Shown here piece after piece: positions 1-7,126 of a DNA stretch of 59,496 nt. Each line of letters opens with the position of its first letter. The first letter of the stretch is position 1. The notes beneath the pieces were generated by a model. It was not told the DNA's origin, ran no database searches, and was given only the letters and a program-made list of their open reading frames with translations. Both the position numbers and the translations under genes were made by a program. The stretch comes from an uncultured Lachnospiraceae bacterium (lineage in GTDB: Bacteria; Bacillota; Clostridia; Lachnospirales; Lachnospiraceae): contig URRW01000013.1 in NCBI GenBank assembly GCA_900550285.1, forward strand, positions 1 through 59,496, in the 5' to 3' direction.

Positions 1-109
1 TAGCATTTAAAAATATAGACTTACGTTTACTTTGATTTAATTTTTGTAAGCAATAGTTGTGGTAAATTTTGGGTATAAAAAAGTATATTGTTAGGGTGAG
101 GGGAGAATT

Positions 110-305
110 ATGAAACACAATACAAAAAATTATGACTATCTTATCGTTGGTGCGGGCCCATTTGGGGCAATATTTGCACATGAAGCAGCAGCTAGAGGGA
201 AACGCAGTTTAATTATTGAAAGTCGACCTCATTTCGGTGGTAACATGCATACTCATAAAGAAAATGGGATCAATGTACATGATTATGGCGCACATATTTT
301 TCAAG
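110..305 (+). pseudogene. glf: UDP-galactopyranose mutase, N-terminal fragment
   Basis: The first 64 or so codons encode the FAD-binding start of UDP-galactopyranose mutase, which converts UDP-galactopyranose to UDP-galactofuranose for cell-surface glycans. Visible are the dinucleotide-binding motif VGAGPFGAIFA near residue 14, the ESR/GGN segment around residues 39-46 and the DYGAHIF motif near residue 58. The start has a good ribosome binding site (ggggagaatt before ATG). After HIF the family continues with an H-T motif, but here the sequence switches abruptly into GC-rich DNA that reads as a response regulator on the opposite strand. The open frame runs on to 580, but that part is antisense sequence. 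The fragment is much more AT-rich than everything that follows, so it is either a foreign piece or an assembly/cloning join. Confidence 0.8.
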
Positions 306-935
306 GATCGTGTCCACCGCGTGCACATGCCCTGTCTCCGTCCGGTTCGTCCCGTCCCCGTCCAGAAGCGTTACCGTCAGCACCACAAACCGGTTTACCC
401 GCTCTGCCGACTGCACAAGCCCCAGCTCCCGCGCCGTCTTATACAGCCGCTCCTCCCGCTCTTTGTCCGCGCTGTCCTGAAAGGAATCCATCAGAAGCGG
501 CAATAGAAATTCCTCTGCCCCTCCCGTCTCCTTTTTCCGCTGGGCAAATTCCGCAAAGATCGTATCCAGCCGCCGTTTGATCTGCACAAGCTCCGCCGTC
601 AGCTCTGCCATCGTGATCGGCTTTAACAGATAGCTGATGATATTGTACTGGATCGCCTGCTGCGCGTAGGTAAAATCATCATATCCGCTCAAAAAGGCGA
701 TCTGCGTCGCGGGACGCACCTCGCGCACCTGCCGCGCCAGCTCTATGCCGGAAATAAACGGCATCCGGATGTCCGTCAGCAAAAGATCCGGTTCCAGCCT
801 GCCCACCATCTCCAGCGCCTCGATCCCGTTTTCCGCCTCCCCGACGACCAAAAAGCCGATCTCCTCCCAGTTGATCCGCCGCACGATCGCGCTGCGCAGC
901 TCCTCTTCGTCGTCCGCTATCACGATTGTATACAT
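306..935 (-). pseudogene. YesN/AraC-type response regulator, 3' truncated at the window-edge junction
   Basis: About 209 residues of a response regulator remain. The N-terminal receiver domain is clear: acidic pocket DDEEE near residues 8-12, phospho-acceptor Asp in LLLTDIRMP near residue 55, and the Lys of LLKPIT near residue 105. It is followed by the long linker typical of YesN-type regulators, whose C-terminal AraC helix-turn-helix would normally lie several hundred residues on. That output domain is missing because the frame runs into the glf fragment at about position 306. The start has a strong GGAGGA-type site. It lies 57 bases downstream of spoVAA on the same strand; no histidine kinase partner is in the window. 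Whether the gene is broken in the genome or only in this sequence cannot be told from here. Confidence 0.8.
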
Positions 936-992
936 TTCCTTTGTTCCTCCCTCTTATTCTTCCGTTTCCTTTTTATTCTACGGTATTCCGTT

Positions 993-1622
993 TTATTCTA
1001 CGTCCAGCGTCTTTTTCTCCCGGTCGGCAGTTTCTGCCAGCGCATTGTTCACATCGTCCTCATAGTTTCGCATTTCCACCTCGATCGGCGTCGGGTCCTT
1101 CGTGATCCGCCGCCCTCCGATATGGTTAAAAAAGACGATGATCCCCAGCGCCAGCCCGACCGAATAGGAAAGCTCCAAAATTGTAATCCCCTGTTTTTGC
1201 TCCCCTGAAATCAGCCGGTACACCTGTGCGAACACCTCCCGGATCCCGATGTCGTTATGAAACGCCATGATCGTAAACGCCGCCCCGAAAAAACAGATGC
1301 CGCACACAAACAGTATCTTTCCATACTGCAAAATCCCCGGTCTTTTGTCCACCCGGACAAGCTCTGCGACCACCTGCGCCTCCCCGATATTTTCTATTTC
1401 CAGATTGGGAAATTCCCGCTGCAAAAGGCGTATCACATACAGCGCGCTGATCACCCTTCTGCCGCCGTCTTTGTCCCGAAACCGGCAGACCTTCATTACC
1501 TTGATCCGGGCAAGGATCTGCTCGCTGCGGCAGTAAAATTTTCCCAGATCCTTCATGCACACCTCTTCCGAGGGCAGCTCTACGTTCCGTTCCAGCTTCA
1601 GATACAGCGTTTCCTTCTGCAT
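993..1622 (-). CDS. spoVAA: Stage V sporulation protein AA (SpoVAA)
   Basis: A 209-residue protein matching SpoVAA, a component encoded with the SpoVA proteins that move dipicolinic acid into the forespore. The N-terminal soluble part (to about residue 105) is followed by two membrane segments (about 114-137 and 165-183). The C-terminal signature PTPIEVEMRNYEDDV closely resembles the equivalent stretch of the Bacillus protein. I chose the ATG at 1622 because MQKETLYLKL is the family start and a GGAAGG site lies upstream; the frame stays open to 1682 without a better site. In Bacillus the next gene is spoVAB; here the next gene on the strand is the response regulator instead. The gene follows a sortase and lies near spoIIA-sigF, which suggests forespore or late sporulation expression. 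Confidence 0.88.
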   Translation of the reverse strand: MQKETLYLKLERNVELPSEEVCMKDLGKFYCRSEQILARIKVMKVCRFRDKDGGRRVISALYVIRLLQREFPNLEIENIGEAQVVAELVRVDKRPGILQYGKILFVCGICFFGAAFTIMAFHNDIGIREVFAQVYRLISGEQKQGITILELSYSVGLALGIIVFFNHIGGRRITKDPTPIEVEMRNYEDDVNNALAETADREKKTLDVE

Positions 1623-1678
1623 ATTCCCATTCCTTCCGTCCATTTCTTTCTCATGGATAGTATGGACGGCTGGAAGGC

Positions 1679-2509
1679 TCAATATTCCATTTTTTTATCC
1701 TGTACGCCGTGTACCACGAAACGCTGCGTACTGCCCGCCGCCCCGTAACAGGTAGACAGCGTTACCACCGGCGCGCCCTCCGGCAGCGCGTCCTCACACC
1801 GGTAGGGGGATTTTGCCCGCACCCTTTCCAAATACTGCGCCGCCTGCTCTGCGCTGTCCGGCAGCACATAGGTGTCGCTTCCGTCCTCCGTCACATAATA
1901 GGAAACGATGCGGTAACGGTATGCCCCTTCTTTTGTAAAAAGATAAAAATACGGGTCGCTTTCGCACAGCGCCTCGTCCCGGACAAACTGCTTTAATTTG
2001 CCGAACATGCTTCCGTTTTTCATGTTGTGTCCGTACAAAAAGGTATTCCGGTCCGAAAAATCCGCCGACGCGCCCTCATCCATAAAGATCGCGCCGGAAC
2101 TGTTTTCCTCCCTCTCAAACGTATGGGTCAGATAATACGACGTATCCTCCCCCTGCACCACCGGATATTCCACGGAAAGCGCCGGGATCACAAGCCATGC
2201 CCTGAAATCCCCGTTGACCTCCTCCAACGCCTCAAAATCCACCGAAATCTCCGGGAATCCCCCCGGCTGGTCTTCCGTTTCACTGCCGCTTTTCCCATAC
2301 TGCACATAGGTTTCTGCCAGTGCCCCGTACTCTGCGCTTCCCTGATGATATTCCAGAAAAATCATCAGAAGCTGCCCTGCGCTGAATAAAAAAATGCCTG
2401 CAAAAATAACGATCAGGATCAGCTCTGCCGGACGCATCCTTTTTTTGCGCCGTTTTCTTTTCCTGCCCTGAGCCGAAGCCTTTTTACGTTTCTTTGGATC
2501 TGCCGCCAT
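1679..2509 (-). CDS. srtB: Class B sortase
   Basis: A 276-residue membrane-anchored transpeptidase. A very basic N-terminus (residues 5-26) precedes one signal-anchor helix (about 29-52). The catalytic triad is readable: His161 in YGHNMKNGS, Cys254 in TLSTCYG and Arg263 in TQRFVVHG. The spacing and the long loop before the Cys fit class B. Sortases cut a sorting motif near the C-terminus of surface proteins and join them to the cell wall or to each other. No LPxTG/NPxTN-type substrate gene is visible nearby, so the substrate is unknown. It has a clear GGAGGAA site. It ends 56 bases before the spoVAA start on the same strand, so the two may be cotranscribed. Confidence 0.9.
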   Translation of the reverse strand: MAADPKKRKKASAQGRKRKRRKKRMRPAELILIVIFAGIFLFSAGQLLMIFLEYHQGSAEYGALAETYVQYGKSGSETEDQPGGFPEISVDFEALEEVNGDFRAWLVIPALSVEYPVVQGEDTSYYLTHTFEREENSSGAIFMDEGASADFSDRNTFLYGHNMKNGSMFGKLKQFVRDEALCESDPYFYLFTKEGAYRYRIVSYYVTEDGSDTYVLPDSAEQAAQYLERVRAKSPYRCEDALPEGAPVVTLSTCYGAAGSTQRFVVHGVQDKKMEY

Positions 2510-2717
2510 ACTGCTTCTTTCCTCCCCTTACGGATCTCATCAGATTCTGATTTTTTTCAGTATAACACATTTCCATGATTCCCGTACAGCATATTCCCCG
2601 CAAAATCCCCGTTCCAAAATTCCCGCCCGCGCCGAAATTCCCACCTGCATTGACGGATCCTAGATTTTTTTATAAACTAAAGAAAAGGGGTAAACTATAA
2701 ACAGGAGGATTTTACAC

Positions 2718-3356
2718 ATGAACACGAACGCATTCCGAAAACTTTCCTACGGGGTCTATATCGTTTCCGCATGGGACAACGGACGTCCCACCGGCTGCAC
2801 CGCCAACTCTGCGATGCAGATCACTTCCGATCCCGCCACGATCGCAGTCAGCATCAACCACAACAACTACACAAACAAGTGTATTGCAGAGAGCGGGCGC
2901 TTTACCGTCTCCATTCTTTCGGAGCAGTCCGACCCTTCCATTATCGGCACTTTCGGCTTCCAGTCCGGCAGGGACGTCAATAAATTTGACGCCGTCCCTT
3001 TTGAAATACGGGAGAATATGCCCGTCGTTCAGGACGCCTGCGCGTTCCTTTGCTGCGAGGTCATCAATAAAATGGAAACCGATACCCACACCGTATTCCT
3101 CGGCAGGGTGCTGGACGCAGACCTGTTAAGCGGTCAGGAGCCCATGACCTATGCCTACTATCATAAGGTCGTCAAAGGCAAAAGCCCCAAAAACGCGCCG
3201 ACCTACCTTCCCGAAGAGGACAGCGCCCCAACATCCGCATGGGTGTGCAGCGTCTGCGGATATGTGTACGATGGCGAAACGCCTTTTGAAGAGCTGCCTA
3301 AAGACTATGCCTGCCCGGTGTGCGGACAGCCGAAATCCGTATTTGTAAAAAAATAA
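2718..3356 (+). CDS. hrb: Flavin reductase-like protein fused to rubredoxin (high molecular weight rubredoxin type)
   Basis: A 212-residue fusion. Residues 1-155 form a flavin-reductase-like FMN-binding split barrel (ASAWDNGRPTGCTANS near the start). Residues 168-212 are a rubredoxin with two CxxCG knuckles, CSVCGYVYDG and CPVCGQ, that bind one iron. Such proteins (Hrb of acetogens) pass electrons from NAD(P)H through FMN and rubredoxin to flavodiiron proteins or rubrerythrin, removing oxygen or nitric oxide in anaerobes. A perfect AGGAGG-type site precedes the start. A TTGACG at 2650 and TATAAA at 2671 with a short 15-base spacer may be its promoter. It stands alone on the plus strand between two minus-strand genes. 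The electron acceptor is not encoded in the window. Confidence 0.88.
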   Translation: MNTNAFRKLSYGVYIVSAWDNGRPTGCTANSAMQITSDPATIAVSINHNNYTNKCIAESGRFTVSILSEQSDPSIIGTFGFQSGRDVNKFDAVPFEIRENMPVVQDACAFLCCEVINKMETDTHTVFLGRVLDADLLSGQEPMTYAYYHKVVKGKSPKNAPTYLPEEDSAPTSAWVCSVCGYVYDGETPFEELPKDYACPVCGQPKSVFVKK

Positions 3357-3393
3357 CCGGCTACCGCCTCCTCTGATAACGTACCGTTTCTGC

Positions 3394-3469
3394 CAGCGTC
3401 CCGGACAGTTCCCTGTCATTTGACTCAAATTCTCCATGAGCGAGATTGGAATCTGCCGCCGGGACGCTG
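3394..3469. repeat. 11-bp perfect inverted repeat with long loop
   Basis: CAGCGTCCCGG at 3394-3404 is repeated in inverted form at 3459-3469, separated by 54 bases that contain a small inner hairpin. It lies between the convergent ends of the flavoprotein-rubredoxin gene and sigF. It has no clear T-run on either side, so it is not a standard terminator. I see no convincing gene in this interval. Confidence 0.5.
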
Positions 3470-3523
3470 CCCCGTCCAAGCTGCCCCAAGGCTGCGAAAG
3501 CCTGAACGCTGATGTCCCCCTCC

Positions 3524-4264
3524 TTACCGCGCCCCCGACCGTTCCCGCATCCGGATCAGGATCCTTTTTTCCATCCGGCTTACCTGCACCTGACTGATCC
3601 CCATCTGCCGCGCGATCTGCGTCTGCGTCTTGTCCTCATAATAGCGCATCCGGATCAGAAGCCTGTCCTTTTCGGGCAGCTCGTCCAAAAGCTGGCTCAA
3701 AAGCATCCGGTCCAAAAGCCTGTTTTTTTCCGTATCCTCCCACTGTCCGTCCTCTGTCCTGGACGCCACCTGATCCAAAAGCTGTATCTGCTTTCCATCC
3801 CCCTCATATACCGGCTTGTAAAGGGATTCCACTTCAGCGGCGGCGTCCAGCGCCATTACCGCATCTTCCCGCGAAATGCCCGTCTCCCGGCAAAGCTCGT
3901 CCAGCGAAGGCTCCCTTCCCTCCTTTGTCCGGATCTCATTTTCCGCCTGCCTTAATTTGTATCCGGCGTCCTTTAAGGAACGGCTGACCTTTACCATGCC
4001 GTCGTCCCGCAGAAACCGCCGGATCTCCCCCGCGATGAGCGGGACCGCATAGGTGGAAAATTTTACATCATAGCTTAAATCAAAATGGTCGATCGCCTTC
4101 ATCAGCCCGATCGTCCCCGTCTGGAACAGATCCTCCGCATCGTATCCCCTTCCTGCAAACCGCTTCACAATATGGTGAACCAGTCCGAGGTTTTCCTCGA
4201 TCAGTGTCCGTCTGGCGCTCTCATCGCCCGACTGCGCCATTTGAATCAATGCGGATATTTCCAT
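3524..4264 (-). CDS. sigF: RNA polymerase sigma-F factor (SpoIIAC)
   Basis: A 246-residue sigma-70 family factor, the first forespore-specific sigma of sporulation. Region 2 is visible in DAEDLFQTGTIGLMKAID (about residues 42-59), region 3 in GREPSLDELC, and the region 4 helix-turn-helix in KTQTQIARQMGISQVQVSR near residues 212-230. Length and order agree with SigF. It starts 3 bases after the spoIIAB stop, with its ribosome binding site inside the end of spoIIAB, so translation is coupled. In the family it is held inactive by SpoIIAB and released when SpoIIAA is dephosphorylated. Third gene of the spoIIA operon. Confidence 0.95.
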   Translation of the reverse strand: MEISALIQMAQSGDESARRTLIEENLGLVHHIVKRFAGRGYDAEDLFQTGTIGLMKAIDHFDLSYDVKFSTYAVPLIAGEIRRFLRDDGMVKVSRSLKDAGYKLRQAENEIRTKEGREPSLDELCRETGISREDAVMALDAAAEVESLYKPVYEGDGKQIQLLDQVASRTEDGQWEDTEKNRLLDRMLLSQLLDELPEKDRLLIRMRYYEDKTQTQIARQMGISQVQVSRMEKRILIRMRERSGAR

Positions 4265-4267
4265 GGG

Positions 4268-4708
4268 CTATTCCTCTTCCGCCCACGGCATGCTTCCTAT
4301 TTTTTTCTCCATGACGACGCGCGTCCCCTTTTCCGGCTCGGATTCCACCTCCAGCCCGTCCATGAACGCCTCCATAAACGCAAAGCCCATCCCCGACCGT
4401 TCCAGATCCGGGCGCGTGGTAAACAGCGGCTCCATCGCCTGCTCCACGTTTTCGATCCCTTTTCCGAAATCTTCGATTTCCATATGCAGCACGTTATCCT
4501 CCAGCACGCAGAGGATTGAAATGATCCCGCCCTTTTCCTCATAGCCGTGGATCACCGCATTTGTGACCGCCTCTGAAACCGCCGTTTTGATGTCCGAAAT
4601 TTCCTCTACCGTCGGATTGACCGGCGTGATAAAGGACGCCACCGCCACCCGCGCAAAGCCCTCGTTTTCCGGCAGCGCCTCAAATTCCACTTTCATCCTG
4701 TTTCTCAT
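4268..4708 (-). CDS. spoIIAB: Anti-sigma-F factor, serine kinase
   Basis: A 146-residue GHKL-fold kinase that binds and silences sigma-F and phosphorylates SpoIIAA. The ATP site is readable: N-box EAVTNAVIHGY (about residues 46-56), G1 box EDFGKGI (about 78-84) and G2 box GMGFAFMEAF (about 106-115). The usual length is 140-150 residues. A GGAGGAG site precedes the start. It lies 10 bases after spoIIAA and 3 bases before sigF, the conserved operon order. Confidence 0.95.
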   Translation of the reverse strand: MRNRMKVEFEALPENEGFARVAVASFITPVNPTVEEISDIKTAVSEAVTNAVIHGYEEKGGIISILCVLEDNVLHMEIEDFGKGIENVEQAMEPLFTTRPDLERSGMGFAFMEAFMDGLEVESEPEKGTRVVMEKKIGSMPWAEEE

Positions 4709-4718
4709 CCCGCTCCTC

Positions 4719-5024
4719 CTACTCCATGATTTCCACTATTTTTTCAAGCCCGGACATCCTCAGAATGCGCAGGATCCGGCTGTCCGCATGTATCACATAA
4801 ACCTTTCCGCCAAAGCACGAAATCTTCCGGTAACGCCCCACAAGCACCCCGATGCCGGAACTGTCCATGAATTTTGTGTCCGAAAAATCGAAAACCACAT
4901 GGCTTACCTCGCTGTCCAAAAGCATATGGTCCGCCCGCCGCGAAATATTTTTGCAGCTGTTGTGATCGATCTCCTCCGGTAACCGTATCATCAGATAATG
5001 GTCGATAACCTTATATTCCTCCAT
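4719..5024 (-). CDS. spoIIAA: Anti-sigma-F factor antagonist
   Basis: A 101-residue STAS-domain protein. When unphosphorylated it binds SpoIIAB and frees sigma-F. The phosphorylation loop is MDSSGIGVLVGRYRK, with the acceptor serine at 55 or 56. I placed the start at 5024 because MEEYKVIDHY fits the family N-terminus and a GGAGGACGGGT site lies just upstream. The open frame extends upstream to 5111, but those codons are the dispersed hairpin element, not protein. Sporulation operons of this kind are normally read by sigma-H; I could not find a convincing sigma-H site in the 86 bases between the upstream terminator and the start. Confidence 0.93.
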   Translation of the reverse strand: MEEYKVIDHYLMIRLPEEIDHNSCKNISRRADHMLLDSEVSHVVFDFSDTKFMDSSGIGVLVGRYRKISCFGGKVYVIHADSRILRILRMSGLEKIVEIME

Positions 5025-5055
5025 ACCCGTCCTCCTTGATTTTTGTATAAAAAAA

Positions 5056-5115
5056 CGTGCACATAAACGTGCTTTTTTGTGTGATAGGAAACGAGCTTTC
5101 CTATCAAGCAAAAAA
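5056..5115 (-). repeat. Dispersed hairpin element, copy 1 (upstream of spoIIAA)
   Basis: About 60 bases between the terminator T-run of the TPR gene and the spoIIAA ribosome binding site. On the minus strand it begins with the T-run, holds a perfect hairpin (GATAGGAAA paired with TTTCCTATC) and ends with a short cacgtttatgtgcacg segment. It aligns with 9816-9876 upstream of valS: by hand count 39 of 50 bases match after one gap. Stem differences in the other copy are accommodated by G-U pairs. Confidence 0.65.
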
Positions 5116-5146
5116 GGACATGGAAACGCGCCTGCATTTCCTGTCC
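5110..5146 (-). terminator. Intrinsic terminator of the TPR-protein gene
   Basis: On the minus strand GGAC plus GGAAA pair with TTTCC plus GTCC around a GC-rich loop (arms 5116-5129 and 5133-5146), followed directly by six T residues. It lies just downstream of the zinc-ribbon/TPR gene stop at 5175 and separates that gene from spoIIAA. Confidence 0.7.
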
Positions 5147-5174
5147 TCTTCTGTAATCGTCTTTTTATTTGATT

Positions 5175-6587
5175 TTATTCTTCCAGCTGGTCGATCGCGC
5201 GCTGTGACTGCTTTGCCTTCTCCGTATCCGGGAAAAGCTCGATCACCTTCTCGTACGTCTCCTGTGCCTGACGCTTGTTGCCGTTGTCCCGGTAAGCGTT
5301 TGCCAGCGCATACAGCGCCTCGCTGTTTTCTGCGTCATAGGAAACCGCCTTTGTCAGGTTTTCGATCGCCGTCTCATAGTCCCGCGCCTTATATGCCTTG
5401 TAGCCCGTATCATAATAGGAAGAAGCAAGATCCGTTCCCGTCTCCTCCAAAAGCTGCATATAAAGCTTTCTTGCAGCCTCCGCGGTATCCGCGCTCTCCA
5501 TCGTCCCGCGGTCGATCTTGTCCACTGCCTCCGAAAGCGCCGCCGTGTCGCCGGGCTTTGTCATATAAAGATAAGCCGCGTCCAAAAGCGCCTCCATCGT
5601 CCCGGTGCTTCCATCCGCTCCTGTCAGCTCCTCGTTCTGCGCCGTCAGCTCCTTATTCTGTGCCGTCAGCGTCTCCACCTGCTGCGTCAGGCTCACGATT
5701 TCCGCGCTCTTTTTGTCGGATTCCTCGCCCACTGCCGTCAGCTTGCTGTTTAACTCCTTCTGCGCCAGAGAAACCCTGCCCGGCAAAATAAGGAACCATG
5801 AAACCGCAACGCCTACGGCAAGACCGCCCAGGATCCCCCAGAGCCATCCGATATTCTTCTTTGGCTCCATCATATGTCCGACCGGCTGGATGATCGTCTC
5901 GTTTCCGCTCTGATATTTGATCACCTCGTCTGCCCGGGAGCTTTTGCGGCTCCTTGCGCCGTCGTCCTCCGCCTTCTGGGCAGCCTCCACCTCTTTCATG
6001 TACCGAAGCGCCGTCGTATTGGCACGGTCGATGCGCAGACAGCGGTTCAGCTCCTTGCGCGCCTTTTCCCATTCCTTCATATCCATGTACAAAAGCGCCA
6101 GAAGCAGATGCCCCTGCACAAAATTCGGATGGTCGGAAAGCACCTTTTTCAGCTGGATGCGCGCCAGATCCTTGCTGTCCTGATAGCAGTAAGACAGCGC
6201 CTGATTGTACTTGCGGCTCATCTGGGTAAAGGATTCCAGCTGGGACGGGCTTTTCTGGACGGAATCAATGTAGTCGTCCGCCACGTTTTTCTCCGGGCGC
6301 AGGTTCTTGCTGATCACCCACTCGGACAGCGCCGGCACAACCTCTCCCATCTCGAAATATACAAGCCCCAGAAGGTTTCTCGCGTCAATATGATATTTGT
6401 TTACCTTAAGCGCCAGCTTCAGGCTGTCCAGCGCCCCGGAAAGGTCGCGCACGCCCGCCTTTTCCAGACCTTCATTATAATAATAGTTTGAAAAGCTGAT
6501 GAGCTTTTTGTACCGTTCCACATCTGCCCCGCAATTCGTGCAGAAATTTTTCTCCGTCAGATCTGCGCCACAATTATAGCACTGCAT
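5175..6587 (-). CDS. Zinc-ribbon, single-pass membrane TPR protein
   Basis: A 470-residue protein of unknown job. The N-terminus is a zinc ribbon with two pairs, CYNCG and CTNCG (residues 3-19). Residues 30-205 form TPR-like helices (for example AHLLLALLYMDMKEWEKARK-type pattern). One membrane helix follows at about 249-275 (GWLWGILGGLAVGVAVSW). After it comes a coiled coil rich in Gln/Glu (about 290-325, with the repeated block TAQNKELTAQNEELT) and a second set of TPRs (about 380-465) that would lie outside the cell. It has a good ribosome binding site. A 57-residue gene (6600-6773) sits 12 bases upstream and a consensus promoter precedes both. TPRs on both sides of the membrane suggest a scaffold linking envelope and cytoplasm, but that is inference. 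Confidence 0.85.
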   Translation of the reverse strand: MQCYNCGADLTEKNFCTNCGADVERYKKLISFSNYYYNEGLEKAGVRDLSGALDSLKLALKVNKYHIDARNLLGLVYFEMGEVVPALSEWVISKNLRPEKNVADDYIDSVQKSPSQLESFTQMSRKYNQALSYCYQDSKDLARIQLKKVLSDHPNFVQGHLLLALLYMDMKEWEKARKELNRCLRIDRANTTALRYMKEVEAAQKAEDDGARSRKSSRADEVIKYQSGNETIIQPVGHMMEPKKNIGWLWGILGGLAVGVAVSWFLILPGRVSLAQKELNSKLTAVGEESDKKSAEIVSLTQQVETLTAQNKELTAQNEELTGADGSTGTMEALLDAAYLYMTKPGDTAALSEAVDKIDRGTMESADTAEAARKLYMQLLEETGTDLASSYYDTGYKAYKARDYETAIENLTKAVSYDAENSEALYALANAYRDNGNKRQAQETYEKVIELFPDTEKAKQSQRAIDQLEE

Positions 6588-6599
6588 AACTTCACCCCT

Positions 6600-6773
6600 T
6601 TATTCTTCGTGTTCGGTCTTGTCGCTGTTTTTGATCTTTTCTTCCTGCTCCTTGACCATTTCCACCAGAATGTCCGTGAAATCCGTTAAATTGTGGTTTA
6701 TGATAACATCCTCCGCCTCGTCGATCTCAAGGCTTGGATGAAACTTTTTCAGTTCTTCTTCAAAATTGATCAT
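6600..6773 (-). CDS. Small acidic hypothetical protein (57 aa)
   Basis: A short reading frame, start MINFEEELKKFHPSLEI and end SDKTEHEE, preceded by a perfect GGAGG site (ggaggatacac before ATG). It is rich in Glu, Lys and Asp and is predicted to be mostly helical and soluble. It is the first gene after the promoter at 6895-6923 and is followed after 12 bases by the zinc-ribbon/TPR gene, so the two form an operon. I do not recognise the family. Codon use resembles its neighbours and the start signals are strong, so I consider it real. Confidence 0.75.
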   Translation of the reverse strand: MINFEEELKKFHPSLEIDEAEDVIINHNLTDFTDILVEMVKEQEEKIKNSDKTEHEE

Positions 6774-6894
6774 GTGTATCCTCCATATCGTCCACAGCCC
6801 TGCGGCTGCCGTAACCGTCCGGTCTGCTGTCCGCCGAGGTTATGCGCGGTCTCTGTCCGGTTACTTTTTCATGTACATTTTTCTTAATATCACT

Positions 6895-6923
6895 ATCATA
6901 CGCAGACTCCGGCAAAAAATCAA
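6895..6923 (-). promoter_or_regulatory. Vegetative promoter of the small protein/TPR operon
   Basis: On the minus strand TTGATT (6918-6923) and TATGAT (6895-6900) are separated by 17 bases. It lies about 120 bases upstream of the 57-residue protein. The rest of the 350-base gap up to valS holds only the hairpin at 7051-7095. Confidence 0.55.
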
Positions 6924-7050
6924 TCGAATTTTTCCCGGAATTGAAAAAGGGAACTGGATTTTTCGACTTTTTGCGGCAAAAGCGCTGTACTTTCCCCAAA
7001 AGAAGTCCAACGCCCGAAAACAAAAATGCGGACGGATCTGCCCGCTTTGT

Positions 7051-7095
7051 CAGACAGCCCGGAAGCGCTTTCAAAACGCGCCTCCGGGCTGTCTG
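7051..7095 (+). terminator. 13-bp perfect hairpin downstream of valS
   Basis: CAGACAGCCCGGA (7051-7063) pairs perfectly with 7083-7095, with further pairing inside the loop. On the plus strand it is followed by gttttcttt, a terminator-like T-tract; on the minus strand, the direction of valS, the tract is weak. It may serve as a valS 3' end or as a barrier against plus-strand reading. Confidence 0.5.
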
Positions 7096-7126
7096 TTTTC
7101 TTTGTCCGATAGGAAAGTTTTTTTCC

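Noticed and set aside
306..580. Plus-strand continuation of the glf frame to a 156-residue protein
   Set aside because: From about 306 it is antisense to the response regulator; the Pro/Ala/Ser-rich translation is typical of a shadow frame.
5025..5110. Sigma-H promoter of the spoIIA operon
   Set aside because: AGGAAA-like -35 boxes occur, but no GAAT -10 box at the proper distance.
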